Origin: VRUE01 sp963770315
Lineage (GTDB): Bacteria > Actinomycetota > Thermoleophilia > Solirubrobacterales > 70-9
Reading direction: 5' to 3'
Length of the DNA stretch: 64,000 nucleotides
Assembly (NCBI GenBank): GCA_963770315.1
Contig: CAVYPC010000002.1
Coordinates: 248,001-312,000 of the forward strand
The notes beneath the pieces were generated by a model. The model did no database searches, had not been told where the DNA came from, and saw nothing but the letters and a program-made list of their open reading frames with translations. Below, in pieces: positions 18,110 through 31,273 of this stretch; positions within the stretch are counted from its first letter, which is position 1, and every line of letters starts with the position of its first letter. Position numbers and translations under genes: made by a program.

Positions 18110-18423
18110 GTCTCTGTCGACCGCGGAGAGGAGGCCCGCTGCCGTTCGCGGCCGCGACGCTTCAACTGGTCGATCGGGCTCGGCACAGGCTCAGGCACCA
18201 GCAGATCGAGCCCCTCGATCAGGCCGAGGATGCGAAGGACGCGGATCATGGTGACGAGCTGGGTTGGCTTGCCGTCCTCGAGGTTGCGGATAGTCGGCGT
18301 CGATACGCCGGCTTCGTCGGCGAGTTGCCGTTGGGCGAGGTTCTGCTCCAGCCTGGTTTGCCTCAACCGCCGGCCGAGCTCTTCGACCACCGTCGCGTCG
18401 GTCAGCTGAGACTGAATATGCAT
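18106..18423 (-). CDS. hipB: HipB-like antitoxin, XRE-family DNA-binding protein
   Basis: A 105-residue antitoxin with an XRE helix-turn-helix at about 12-70 (LGRRLRQTRLEQNLAQRQLA then GVSTPTIRNLEDGKPTQ). A basic C-terminal tail of about 25 residues probably carries the HipA-binding or degradation signal. The ATG nearest the HTH (MHIQSQLTD) is chosen; an upstream in-frame start would reach into the AT-rich operator. It would bind HipA and repress the hipBA promoter. The two genes overlap by 4 nt, the usual antitoxin-first order. Confidence 0.9.
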   Translation of the reverse strand: MHIQSQLTDATVVEELGRRLRQTRLEQNLAQRQLADEAGVSTPTIRNLEDGKPTQLVTMIRVLRILGLIEGLDLLVPEPVPSPIDQLKRRGRERQRASSPRSTET

Positions 18424-18441
18424 AAACGTTAATCTACTATA

Positions 18442-18494
18442 GCTTAAGAGTAAAAACAAGCTTAAAGAAAAGAGACTTTGTCTTTAAGTTAAGC
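18442..18494. promoter_or_regulatory. AT-rich operator/promoter of hipBA with repeated GCTTAA boxes
   Basis: An inverted repeat CTTAAAGA (18461-18468) / TCTTTAAG (18481-18488) lies in strongly AT-rich DNA, and GCTTAA occurs at 18442, 18460 and, inverted, at 18489. The spacing suggests several HipB dimer sites. The region also lies just upstream of the divergent tilS gene and could influence its promoter. Confidence 0.6.
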
Positions 18495-18535
18495 ATGACG
18501 CTGCCCCAAGCAGCAGGCCTACACTCACTCTCTTA

Positions 18536-19492
18536 ATGAAGAGCGGCACTTTCAGCGATAGCGATGGGATGATCGAGGCGGTGCGCGAGGGAGGCTTGCT
18601 GCCGGCCGGGACTCCCGTTGTCGCAATGCTTTCCGGTGGGCGGGACTCGGTTTGCCTGCTTGACCTCGCGGTGCGCGTGCTTGGTCCAGATGCGGTCATC
18701 GCCCTGCACGTCAACTATGGGTTGCGCGACGACTCCGATGCCGACGAGGGGCACTGCGCAAAGCTCTGCGAGGTGCTCGGTGTGGCACTCGAGATCGAGC
18801 GGCCGCGCCGCCCCGAGGGGCCCGGCAACCTGCAGGGCTGGGCGCGCGATACTCGTTATGCAGCCGCGGCACGCCTGGCCGAGGGGGGAGGCACCCTGAT
18901 CGCCACCGGGCACACTGCCGACGACCAGGTCGAGACGATCCTCTACCGGCTCGCCTCTTCGCCGAGCCGTCGCGCCCTGCTCGGCATGCGCCCCCGCGAC
19001 GGCAAGCTGGTGCGGCCGCTGCTCGGCTTCACCCGCGAGCAGACCACCGCCTACTGCGAGCAGCGGGGGCTCGCCTGGCGGGACGATCCGACCAACGCCG
19101 AGCCCGCCTACGCCCGCAACCGCGTCCGCCACGGCCTCGCTCGGGCGCTGGCTGATGTCCACCCGGCCGCCGCCCAGAACGTCCTGCGCACGGCGGAGCT
19201 GCTGCGCGACGAGGCCGAGGTGCTGGACGCGCTGGTGGCGGCTGAGATCGACGGGTCCAACGGCTCGCCCCGCAACACGATCGAGCTCGACCGCCTCGCC
19301 GAGCTGCCGCCGGCGCTGCGCCGGCTCGTCGTCCAGCAGCTCGCGGACCGCGCCGCCGGCCGCCCGGTGGCCGGCGCCGCCCGCCACGCCGAGGAGGTGG
19401 CGGCCCTGCGCCGCACCGGCACGGCGATGCTCGACCTGGGCGGCGGCGTACGGGCGATCGCCGAACGGGGCACGCTGCGCGCCGAGCGCTGA
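18536..19492 (+). CDS. tilS: tRNA(Ile)-lysidine synthase
   Basis: A 318-residue N-type ATP pyrophosphatase that modifies C34 of tRNA-Ile(CAU) to lysidine, an essential step for AUA decoding. The PP-loop AMLSGGRDSVCLLDLA is near residue 30. HVNYGLRDDSDADE and GHTADDQVETILYRLA follow, then the family segment WRDDPTNAEPAYARNRVRH. The C-terminal extension is short compared with E. coli TilS, as in many actinobacteria. The start is uncertain: the ATG used has no Shine-Dalgarno, and an internal ATG 30 nt downstream is possible. It heads the housekeeping block tilS-hpt-ftsH. Confidence 0.93.
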   Translation: MKSGTFSDSDGMIEAVREGGLLPAGTPVVAMLSGGRDSVCLLDLAVRVLGPDAVIALHVNYGLRDDSDADEGHCAKLCEVLGVALEIERPRRPEGPGNLQGWARDTRYAAAARLAEGGGTLIATGHTADDQVETILYRLASSPSRRALLGMRPRDGKLVRPLLGFTREQTTAYCEQRGLAWRDDPTNAEPAYARNRVRHGLARALADVHPAAAQNVLRTAELLRDEAEVLDALVAAEIDGSNGSPRNTIELDRLAELPPALRRLVVQQLADRAAGRPVAGAARHAEEVAALRRTGTAMLDLGGGVRAIAERGTLRAER

Positions 19493-19565
19493 ACCGCCGC
19501 CGACGGACCTAAGACGTCTTGTATAGGTGTGTTTTAGGCCCATCGGCTGTGGAAGACTGCGGCCG

Positions 19566-20090
19566 ATGACGGATTCGATCGGTGAGACGCTTGTCTCCAG
19601 CGAGAACCTGCAGCGGCGCGTAGCCGAGCTGGGCCGCCAGATCAGCGAGGACTACGAGGGCCGCGACCTCTTCATGATCGGGGTGCTGAAGGGCGCCGTC
19701 ATCTTTCTCGCCGATTTGATGCGCCACCTCGACGTCCCCTGCGAGATCGACTTCATGGCCGTCTCGAGCTACGGCTCGCAGACCGACTCCTCCGGCGTGG
19801 TGCGGATCCTCAAGGATCTCGATGCGCCGATCGCGGGCAGGCACGTCCTGATCGTCGAGGACATCATCGATTCCGGGCTCACGCTCCAGTACCTGATGCG
19901 CAATCTCAACGCTCGCGAACCGGCTTCCCTGGAGGTCTGTGCGCTGCTGACCAAGCCCGACCGCCTGCGGGTCGACCTCGAGCCGCGGTACGTCGGTTTC
20001 CGCATCGCCGACCGCTTCGCGATCGGCTACGGGCTCGACCACGCGCAGCGCTATCGCAACCTCGACTACGTCGCTGCACTGGACAGTTGA
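19566..20090 (+). CDS. hpt: Hypoxanthine(-guanine) phosphoribosyltransferase
   Basis: A 174-residue purine salvage enzyme that joins hypoxanthine or guanine to PRPP. The PRPP motif VLIVEDIIDSGLTLQYLM is near residues 95-112; LKGAVIFLADLMRH is near 42; FMAVSSYGSQTDSSG is the flexible active-site loop; and YVGFRIADRFAIGYGLDHAQ is the purine-binding end. It stands between tilS and ftsH, the same order as in Bacillus and most actinobacteria. Confidence 0.95.
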   Translation: MTDSIGETLVSSENLQRRVAELGRQISEDYEGRDLFMIGVLKGAVIFLADLMRHLDVPCEIDFMAVSSYGSQTDSSGVVRILKDLDAPIAGRHVLIVEDIIDSGLTLQYLMRNLNAREPASLEVCALLTKPDRLRVDLEPRYVGFRIADRFAIGYGLDHAQRYRNLDYVAALDS

Positions 20091-20132
20091 TCCGCCAGGC
20101 GCGGAAACCGCCCTGGTACGCTGAATTTTCCC

Positions 20133-22085
<1,953 letters not shown>

Positions 22086-22140
22086 GGGACACGGGGTGTC
22101 TCTCGCCCGGGCCGATGAGGGCGCGGGTGATACTCCCCGC

Positions 22141-22926
22141 ATGAATCCCAAGCTGATGGGGGTCGTCAACGTCACCCCCGATTCGTTTTCGGACGGGGGG
22201 CTCTTCCTTGATGCGGAAGCTGCGGTAGCTCATGGCCGCCGGCTGGTTGAGCAGGGGGCGGAGATCCTCGACGTCGGTGGGGAATCGACGCGGCCCGGTG
22301 CAGAAGAAGTTTCCTCCGCGGAGGAGCTGGCCCGGGTTGGGCCGGTGGTTGCGGCGCTGGCGGGGACGGCGACCGTCTCGATCGACACCTCGAAGGCCAC
22401 GGTCGCTCAGGCGGCTCTCGACGCCGGGGCTTCGATCGTCAACGATGTGAGTGCCCTGCGCCACGACCCCGAGATTGGCGCCGCCTGCGCCGAGCGCGAC
22501 GCAGTGCTGGTGCTGATGCACATGCAGGGGGACCCGCGCACTATGCAGGAGAACCCGGTCTACGACGACGTCGTGGACGATGTCAAGGCGTTCCTCGCCG
22601 CGAGGCTGGAGACGGCCGTCGACGCGGGGGTCGTCGAGGAGCGGATCTGGCTCGACCCGGGGATCGGCTTCGGCAAGACCCTCGACCACAACCTGGAGCT
22701 GCTGCGCCGGCTCGGCGAGCTGCGCGAGCTGGGGCGGCCGCTGGTCATCGGCACCTCGCGCAAGAGCTTCATCGGCAAGGTCGACGGCTCCGCGGTGGGG
22801 GATCGGCTCGGCGGCACGATCGCCTCCGCCCTGCTCGCCGCAGTCGAGGGGGCGGACGTGCTGCGCGTGCACGACGTCGCCGAGACGGCCGAGGCGATGA
22901 AGGTCGCGAGCGCGATCCTCGGCTAG
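22141..22926 (+). CDS. folP: Dihydropteroate synthase
   Basis: A 261-residue TIM-barrel enzyme that condenses p-aminobenzoate with dihydropterin pyrophosphate. Signatures: MGVVNVTPDSFSDGG at the start, DVGGESTRPGAEEV, VSIDTSKATVAQ, IVNDVSAL, LMHMQGDPRTMQ, LDPGIGFGKTLDHNLELL and IGTSRKSFIG. The ATG start lies 55 bp after ftsH. folB and folK follow closely, forming a folate operon; folE, often next to these genes, is absent here. Confidence 0.96.
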   Translation: MNPKLMGVVNVTPDSFSDGGLFLDAEAAVAHGRRLVEQGAEILDVGGESTRPGAEEVSSAEELARVGPVVAALAGTATVSIDTSKATVAQAALDAGASIVNDVSALRHDPEIGAACAERDAVLVLMHMQGDPRTMQENPVYDDVVDDVKAFLAARLETAVDAGVVEERIWLDPGIGFGKTLDHNLELLRRLGELRELGRPLVIGTSRKSFIGKVDGSAVGDRLGGTIASALLAAVEGADVLRVHDVAETAEAMKVASAILG

Positions 22927-22937
22927 GTTTTCCGTTC

Positions 22938-23363
22938 ATGGACGAGCCCAACGGCAACGGGATCGAGTCGCGGGTCGAGGTCGAGCTGCGCGGGATCTCG
23001 ATCTACACCCATCACGGCGTCAGCGACGCCGAGCAGGAGATAGGCCAGCGGCTCGAGTTCGACATCTCCTTCGAAGTTCCCGATTGCGACGCCGTCCTCA
23101 CCGACCGGATCGAGGACACCGTCGACTACAGCGAGGTCTGCGACATCGTCGTCCTGGCCGCGACCGAGCGCAGCTACCGGACCCTCGAGCGGCTCGCCCA
23201 GGTGGTGGGCCAGCGGCTGATCGAGCGCTACGGCTGCGAGTCGGTCAGGGTGCGGGCCTCCAAGCCCGAGCCACCGCTGCCGCTGGCGATGCAGGAGGTC
23301 GGCGTAGAGGTGACGCAGGAGCGCGGCGAGGCCGAAGACGAGGAGAACGGCGAGGAGTCCTGA
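22938..23363 (+). CDS. folB: Dihydroneopterin aldolase
   Basis: A 141-residue tetrahydrofolate pathway enzyme that splits dihydroneopterin to the hydroxymethyl pterin. The family start VELRGISIYTHHGVSDAEQE, the acid-rich segment DTVDYSEVCDIV and the substrate loop ERLAQVVGQRLIERYGCESV are present. An acidic tail (RGEAEDEENGEES) is longer than in most members. It starts 11 bp after folP, and folK starts 2 bp after its stop codon. Confidence 0.95.
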   Translation: MDEPNGNGIESRVEVELRGISIYTHHGVSDAEQEIGQRLEFDISFEVPDCDAVLTDRIEDTVDYSEVCDIVVLAATERSYRTLERLAQVVGQRLIERYGCESVRVRASKPEPPLPLAMQEVGVEVTQERGEAEDEENGEES

Positions 23364-23365
23364 GC

Positions 23366-23863
23366 GTGCCGGTGCGGATCGGCTACCTGGGGCTGGGCTC
23401 CAACGTCGGCGACCGCGCCGCCCATCTGCGGGCGGCGATCGAGATGCTGGGCGAGCGCGGGGTGGAGGTGGAGGCGGTCTCCTCCGGCTATGAGACCGAG
23501 CCGGTCGGCGAGGTTCTCGATCAGCCCGACTTCCTCAACGCCGCGATCCGCATCCGCACCGCCCTGGAGCCCAAGGCGCTGCTCGATCTCTGCAAGGAGA
23601 TCGAGGCCGAGCGCGGCCGCGCCCTCGACGCCCCCCGCCACAGCCCCCGCCCGCTCGACGTCGACCTGCTCCTGCTCGGCGACCTGGAGATGCAGACCGA
23701 TCGCCTAACGCTCCCCCACCCAGAGGTAACCAGCCGCCGCTTCGTACTGGCTCCCCTCTTGGAGCTCGATCCGGACCTTGCTCTCCCCGGCGGCTTGCGC
23801 TTGAGCGATGCACTCGCCGGGCTTGGGTCCGGGCAGCGTGCCCTGCGGGTGGGCCCGCTCTAA
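23366..23863 (+). CDS. folK: 6-hydroxymethyl-dihydropterin pyrophosphokinase
   Basis: A 165-residue kinase that transfers pyrophosphate from ATP to hydroxymethyl-dihydropterin. The signature GLGSNVGDRAAHLRAAI, the pterin loop PVGEVLDQPDFLNAAIRI and the Mg2+ aspartates in RPLDVDLLLLGD are visible, with LPHPEVTSRRFVLAPLLEL at the end. GTG start, 2 bp after folB. Its last 4 nt overlap the convergent GST gene. Confidence 0.95.
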   Translation: MPVRIGYLGLGSNVGDRAAHLRAAIEMLGERGVEVEAVSSGYETEPVGEVLDQPDFLNAAIRIRTALEPKALLDLCKEIEAERGRALDAPRHSPRPLDVDLLLLGDLEMQTDRLTLPHPEVTSRRFVLAPLLELDPDLALPGGLRLSDALAGLGSGQRALRVGPL

Positions 23864-24618
23864 GAAGCCGACGCGGTCTCTGAGCGCAGCGGCTGCAGCC
23901 AGGCGGGCGGCAGGATCGGCGGGGTCTTGCCGGGGTAGTTCGGGACGACGCGCTTGGCCAGCTCGCCCGCCGGGCGCCCCTCGATCGCTGGTCGGAGATC
24001 ATCCATCGTCATCGCCAGCCCGAGGCTCGGGGCAATCTGGAAATCGGCGACGTTGAGCTGCTCGCCGTTCAGCACGCCGGCGCCGATCCAGGCGTCGACC
24101 CGGTCCAGGAGGCCCGGCAGGGCGGAGAGGTCGCGGCGGACGTTCTCGTCGTCAGCTCCGTTGAAGCGAGCCGAGAGTGCGACGATCGGCGCCGCGGTCA
24201 TCATCGCCAGGTCGATCGGGATCCCCAGCTTCGCGCCCTCCGAGTAGCTGCGCAACGGTGCCTTGTCCTTCTTGATCGACCACCAGAGCAGCTGGCGGAT
24301 CGGGTGCTGCAGCTCCTCGTCACCGAAGCGCTCCGCCTCCTCCACCGCCGCCCGCTTCTCCGGGTCGGCGGGGAACAATGGCGGCTCCGGACGCAGGCGC
24401 TCGAACTCGCGGGCGATCTCCCTCGATCCCTGCACGCGCTGACCGTCGATCTTGATCGCCGGCACCGTGTTGCGAGGGAAGCCGAGCGCTCGCAGCGCGC
24501 CCTTGGAGATCACCGGCATCAAATCGGTGCGCTTGTAGGCGATCCCCTTATGGTCGAGCATCAGCTCCGCGGCGATGCTCGGGTGCGATGCCGGGATCAC
24601 GTAGAGACGCGCCTCCAT
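23860..24618 (-). CDS. Glutathione S-transferase-like protein
   Basis: A 252-residue protein with an N-terminal thioredoxin-like half (about 1-80: RLYVIPASHPSIAAELML, then FPRNTVPAIKIDGQRVQGSR, where the cis-Pro V-P-A and the GSR turn match the GST glutathione site) and an all-helical C-terminal half (NVADFQIAPSL, the conserved N-capping box). Actinobacteria usually lack glutathione, so the thiol donor or the enzymatic role is unclear. It interrupts the folK-coaX order on the opposite strand. Confidence 0.78.
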   Translation of the reverse strand: MEARLYVIPASHPSIAAELMLDHKGIAYKRTDLMPVISKGALRALGFPRNTVPAIKIDGQRVQGSREIAREFERLRPEPPLFPADPEKRAAVEEAERFGDEELQHPIRQLLWWSIKKDKAPLRSYSEGAKLGIPIDLAMMTAAPIVALSARFNGADDENVRRDLSALPGLLDRVDAWIGAGVLNGEQLNVADFQIAPSLGLAMTMDDLRPAIEGRPAGELAKRVVPNYPGKTPPILPPAWLQPLRSETASAS

Positions 24619-24642
24619 GGCGAGCCATCATAGACTCGCGCC

Positions 24643-25404
24643 GTGCTGCTTGCGGTAGACGTCGGCAATACCCAGACCCACCTCGGCGCTTTCGATGGCG
24701 AGCGATTGGTCGAGCACTGGCGCTTCCAGACTCGCGCCGGCGCGACCGGTGACGAGCTCGCCGAGCGGATCGCCGGCATGCTCGCGCTCAGCGGGATCGG
24801 CCTCGACGATCTCGATGCCGCCTGCGTCTCGTCGGTGGTGCCGCCGCTGGGCACCCAGTACGAACAGCTCACCGAGCGCTATATGAGCGCCGCCTGCCTG
24901 GCGATAGGGCCGGGGGTGAAGACCGGGATGCCGATCCGGATCGACAACCCGCTCGAGGTCGGCGCCGATCGTCTCGTCAACGCGGTCGCCGCCTACGAGC
25001 GCTTCAAGACCGCCTGCGTGGTGGTGGACTTCGGCACCGGGATCAACTTCGACGCGGTCTCCGAGGCGGGCGAATACCTCGGCGGGGCGATCGCGCCGGG
25101 GCTGGAGATTTCGCTGACCGCGCTAGTCGAACGCGCCGCTCGCATCGGCCGCATCGACCTCGAGGAGCCCGAGACGGCGATCGGCCGCTCCAGCCGGGCC
25201 GCGATCCAGTCGGGCGTGGTCTTCGGCTTCGCCGGTCTGATCGACGGCGTCGTTCGTCGGATCGAGGATGAACTGGGCGAGGTCAACCTGCTCGCGACGG
25301 GTGGCCTTGCGTCGTCCATCGTCCCCTTCACCGAGACGATGGACGAGGTCGATGAGATGCTTACCCTGAAGGGTCTGCGTCTCATCTATGAGCGAAACGC
25401 CTAA
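24643..25404 (+). CDS. coaX: Type III pantothenate kinase
   Basis: A 253-residue ASKHA-fold kinase catalysing the first step of CoA synthesis. The phosphate-1 motif is LAVDVGNTQTHLGAF; GADRLVNAVAAYERF and VVVDFGTGINFDAVSEAGEY follow, then GGAIAPGLEISLTAL and ATGGLASSI. GTG start. The gene overlaps dusB by 17 nt. Confidence 0.95.
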   Translation: MLLAVDVGNTQTHLGAFDGERLVEHWRFQTRAGATGDELAERIAGMLALSGIGLDDLDAACVSSVVPPLGTQYEQLTERYMSAACLAIGPGVKTGMPIRIDNPLEVGADRLVNAVAAYERFKTACVVVDFGTGINFDAVSEAGEYLGGAIAPGLEISLTALVERAARIGRIDLEEPETAIGRSSRAAIQSGVVFGFAGLIDGVVRRIEDELGEVNLLATGGLASSIVPFTETMDEVDEMLTLKGLRLIYERNA

Positions 25405-26404
25405 AGCCCAAGCGCCCCTCACCGATCCCTTCGAGATCGGCGGAGTGCAGATCGCCAATCGCGTCCTGCTGGCGCCGCTGGCGGGGATCGGCAACTGGTT
25501 CGTTCGCCTGCAGGCGAAGCGGCACGGAGCGGGGCTCGCCGTCTCGGAGATGATCTCCAGCTTCGGGCTGCACTACCGCAACGAGCGCACGCTGCGCGAG
25601 CTGATGCGGATCCACCCCGACGAGCACCCGGTCTCGGTGCAGCTCTTCGGCCACGACCCCGAGGTGATGCGCTCCGGCGCCGCGGTCGCCGCCGAGGCCG
25701 GCGCCGACCTGATCGACATCAACATGGGCTGCCCCGTCCGCAAGGTCCGCAAGACCGGCGCCGGGGTCGAGCTGCTCGCCGATCCCGAGCTGGCGCTGGC
25801 GCTGCTCGCCGGCGCGATCGAGGGCAGCGGGTTGCCGGTCACGGTGAAGCTGCGCTCGGGCCTTCGCCCGGGCGACCGCTCCGGCTTCGAGCTCGCCGTC
25901 CGCCTCGCCGAGGAGGGCGGTGCGGCGGCGATCGGCTTCCACCCGCGCGCAGCCACGACCAAGCACAGGGGCACCCCCGACTACGCGCTCACCCGCCAGC
26001 TGGCCGAGCGGATCGAGGTGCCCGTGATCGTCTCCGGCGGCCTCGACGACGCCGATTCGGTGCGCAATGCCTACCGCGAGTCCGGCGCCGCCGCGGTGAT
26101 GCTGGCCCGCGGCTCGCTCGGCAACCCGTGGCTGTTCGAGGAGCTGACCGGGCGCCGCACCGAGCCGCCCTCGCGCGAAGAGGTGGTCGCCGAGCTGCTC
26201 TGGACGGTCGACCGCGCCGAGGAGCACCTGGGGACCGAGCGGGCGGCCCGTTACCTGCGCAAGTTCTACCCCTGGTACGTCGAGGCGCTGGGCGTTCCGG
26301 CCGAGGTGGCGGAGGAGCTGCAGCGCAGCGCCGACCTGCCCCGGGCCAGGCAGCTGATCGCCGCCCAAATTCCCCTGAGTGCCCGGCTGGCGCCCTCGCT
26401 ATAA
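25388..26404 (+). CDS. dusB: tRNA-dihydrouridine synthase (DusB type)
   Basis: A 338-residue FMN enzyme that reduces uridines in tRNA D-loops. An N-terminal TIM barrel carries NRVLLAPLAGIGNWFVR, VQLFGHDPEVM and the catalytic Cys loop DINMGCPVRKVRKTGAG. Then come VTVKLRSGLRPGDRSGFELA, IGFHPRAATTKHRGTPDYAL, VIVSGGLDDADSV and the flavin phosphate site VMLARGSLGNPWLF. A helical RNA-binding domain ends the protein. It overlaps coaX, and a strong intrinsic terminator follows. Confidence 0.95.
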   Translation: MSETPKAQAPLTDPFEIGGVQIANRVLLAPLAGIGNWFVRLQAKRHGAGLAVSEMISSFGLHYRNERTLRELMRIHPDEHPVSVQLFGHDPEVMRSGAAVAAEAGADLIDINMGCPVRKVRKTGAGVELLADPELALALLAGAIEGSGLPVTVKLRSGLRPGDRSGFELAVRLAEEGGAAAIGFHPRAATTKHRGTPDYALTRQLAERIEVPVIVSGGLDDADSVRNAYRESGAAAVMLARGSLGNPWLFEELTGRRTEPPSREEVVAELLWTVDRAEEHLGTERAARYLRKFYPWYVEALGVPAEVAEELQRSADLPRARQLIAAQIPLSARLAPSL

Positions 26405-26418
26405 TCCCGCGACTTCGG

Positions 26419-26463
26419 GCCCAGGTGTGGCGTGGCGAAAGCCGTCGCACCCGGGCGTTTTTT
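26419..26463 (+). terminator. Intrinsic terminator after dusB
   Basis: A 14-nt arm GCCCAGGTGTGGCG pairs with CGTCGCACCCGGGC around a GGC-GAAA-GCC cap, followed directly by GT6. It closes the coaX-dusB unit and leaves about 50 bp for a separate greA promoter. Confidence 0.85.
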
Positions 26464-26515
26464 GGTCTCAGAGCCAAACTCCAAACTCCTAGCCAGTAAG
26501 CGAGGTCAGCGCAAA

Positions 26516-26995
26516 GTGACTCGTCAAGCCGTTATCACCCCCGAAGGGCTCGAGAAGCTCAAGGAGGAAATCGAGTACCTGTCGACCGCCAAGCGGCGCG
26601 AGGTCGCGGAGCGCATCAAGGAAGCCCGCGAGTTCGGCGACATCTCGGAGAACGCCGAGTACGACGACGCCAAGAACGAGCAGGCGCTGGTCGAGGGGCG
26701 GATCGCCCAGCTCGAAGAGCGGCTGCGCCGCGCCACCGTGATCGACGAGAAGGACGTCGACACCGACGAGGTCAGCTTCGGCTCGGTCGTCCACGTCAAA
26801 GACCAGAAGACCGGCGACTCGGAGAAATTCCAGATCGTCGGCTCGACCGAGGCCAACCCGCTCGAGCACAAACTCTCGAACGAGTCGCCGATCGGCAAAG
26901 CGCTGCTCGGCCACAAACGCAACGACGTGGTCACCGTCGAGGTGCCCCGCGGGCCGAAGAAGAAACTCAAAATCACCAAGATCGAGAGCGCATAG
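26516..26995 (+). CDS. greA: Transcription elongation factor GreA
   Basis: A 159-residue factor that rescues backtracked RNA polymerase by stimulating transcript cleavage. The N-terminal coiled coil (VITPEGLEKLKEEIEYL; IKEAREFGDISENAEYDDAK with the acidic tip residues DISEN) and the C-terminal FKBP-like domain (VHVKDQKTGDSEKFQIVGS, ISNESPIGKALLG-like LSNESPIGKALLGHKRNDVV) are complete. A GTG start gives the normal length; longer in-frame starts upstream would run through the terminator. Confidence 0.95.
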   Translation: MTRQAVITPEGLEKLKEEIEYLSTAKRREVAERIKEAREFGDISENAEYDDAKNEQALVEGRIAQLEERLRRATVIDEKDVDTDEVSFGSVVHVKDQKTGDSEKFQIVGSTEANPLEHKLSNESPIGKALLGHKRNDVVTVEVPRGPKKKLKITKIESA

Positions 26996-27016
26996 CGGTC
27001 CAATAGGCTCGCAGCG

Positions 27017-28495
27017 ATGAGCGAGCCAGAGGAGCAGCAGCTCTCAGACGTCCTCCGCGACCGGCGGGAGAAGTTGGATCGCCTCAGAGGCGCGGGCATT
27101 GACCCGTTTCCTCATTCCTTCGACGAACGCGAGGAGATCGGCGAGGTGAGGGCTGCCCACGAGGGCCTGGCCGCGGGCGTGGAAACCGATTCGCGCCACC
27201 GGGTCGCGGGGCGGATCGTCGCTCGTCGTGGGCACGGCAAGGCGGCGTTCCTCGACCTGCGCGACGGCAGCGGGCAGATTCAGCTCCACGCCACGGCCGA
27301 GAAGCTCGGCGCGGAGGCGTTCGAGCTGCTGGTCGATCTCGACCTCGGCGACTTCGTCGGCGTCGAGGGCACCGCCCTGGCGACGCGACGCGGCGGCGAG
27401 CTCTCGCTGGCGGTCGACCACTGGCGCCTCCTGGCCAAGAGCCTGCGGCCGCCGCCCGGCAAGTTCCACGGCCTCGAGGACGTCGAGACCCGCTACCGCC
27501 AACGCGAGCTCGACCTGCTCGCCAACGAGGAGAGCCGCCGCGCCTTCGCGATCCGCGCTCGCGCGATCGCCGAGATTCGTCGCTGGCTCGACGAGCATGG
27601 CTTTGTCGAGGTCGAGACGCCGGTGTTGCAGCCGCTCTACGGCGGCGCCCTGGCCCGCCCGTTCGTCACTCACCACAACGCCCTCGACCGCGACTTCTAC
27701 CTGCGGATCGCGACCGAGCTCTATCTGAAGCGGCTCGTCGTCGGCGGCATCGACAAGGTCTACGAGCTCGGCAAGGACTTCCGCAACGAGGGCGTCTCGC
27801 ACAAGCACAATCCCGAGTTCACGATGCTCGAGTGGTACGAGGCCTACGGCGACTACGAGAAGACCGCGCACGACCTCGAGCTGCTGGTTGCCGAGGTGGC
27901 CGAGCGGGTCCTGGGAACGACCGTGGTCGAGCGAGATGGCGTCGAGATCGATTTCGCGCCTCCCTGGAAGCGGCTGACCTTGCGCGAGGCGGTGCGCGAG
28001 CGAACCGGCATCGACATCGCCGAGCACCCCACCCGCGAGGCGCTGGCCGCGGCGATGGGGGGCGAGCCGGACCCGGCGGAGGGCTGGGGCAAGCTGGTCG
28101 ACGGCCTGCTCTCCAGGTCGGTCGAGCCCGAGTTGATCCAGCCGACTTTCATCGTCGACTACCCGGTCGAGCTCTCGCCTTTCGCCAAGGCCCACCGCTC
28201 CGAGCCGGGCTTGGTCGAGCGCTGGGAGGCCTTCGTCGGCGGGATCGAGATCGCCAACTCCTTCAGCGAGCTCAACGACCCGGATGAGCAGAGGCGCCGG
28301 TTCGAGCAACAGGCGGCCGAGCTCGAGCGGGGCGACGAGGAGGCGCAGCCCTACGACGAGGCATTCGTCGAGGCGCTCGAGTACGGGATGCCACCGACCG
28401 GCGGTGTTGGCCTTGGTATTGACCGGCTTGCGATGATGCTGACGGGAGCCCGCAGCCTGCGCGAGATCGTGCTTTTCCCGGCGATGCGCTCCTGA
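27017..28495 (+). CDS. lysS: Lysyl-tRNA synthetase, class II
   Basis: A 492-residue class IIb synthetase. The N-terminal OB fold (about 55-150: VAGRIVARRGHGKAAFLDLR) binds the anticodon. The catalytic domain shows motif 1 (FVEVETPVLQPLYGGA), motif 2 (ELGKDFRNEGVSHKHNPEF) and motif 3 (GVGLGIDRLAMMLTG). The gene lies between greA and clpC, as lysS does near clpC in Bacillus. Confidence 0.96.
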   Translation: MSEPEEQQLSDVLRDRREKLDRLRGAGIDPFPHSFDEREEIGEVRAAHEGLAAGVETDSRHRVAGRIVARRGHGKAAFLDLRDGSGQIQLHATAEKLGAEAFELLVDLDLGDFVGVEGTALATRRGGELSLAVDHWRLLAKSLRPPPGKFHGLEDVETRYRQRELDLLANEESRRAFAIRARAIAEIRRWLDEHGFVEVETPVLQPLYGGALARPFVTHHNALDRDFYLRIATELYLKRLVVGGIDKVYELGKDFRNEGVSHKHNPEFTMLEWYEAYGDYEKTAHDLELLVAEVAERVLGTTVVERDGVEIDFAPPWKRLTLREAVRERTGIDIAEHPTREALAAAMGGEPDPAEGWGKLVDGLLSRSVEPELIQPTFIVDYPVELSPFAKAHRSEPGLVERWEAFVGGIEIANSFSELNDPDEQRRRFEQQAAELERGDEEAQPYDEAFVEALEYGMPPTGGVGLGIDRLAMMLTGARSLREIVLFPAMRS

Positions 28496-28672
28496 AGCCC
28501 CGAAATGGGGCCGAAAAACCCGCTATGAGCGGCAATCGGGGTCCCAGGGCCGGGTGGGCACTCTCGGTATCGTTTAAAGGACACATGGGCGCCTCCCGAT
28601 AGACGAAGGGCGCCTCCGGTACTTCCGACCGCAAATCGCGTTTGACCTGTAGGGGTCGAAGAGAGGAAGCCT

Positions 28673-31249
<2,577 letters not shown>

Positions 31250-31273
31250 GCGGCCCGGCGCGAGAAGCGCCTT

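Noticed and set aside
26405..26515. A riboswitch or attenuator before greA
   Set aside because: The structure is a plain terminator with a GAAA-capped stem and T6, and no competing antiterminator arm was seen.
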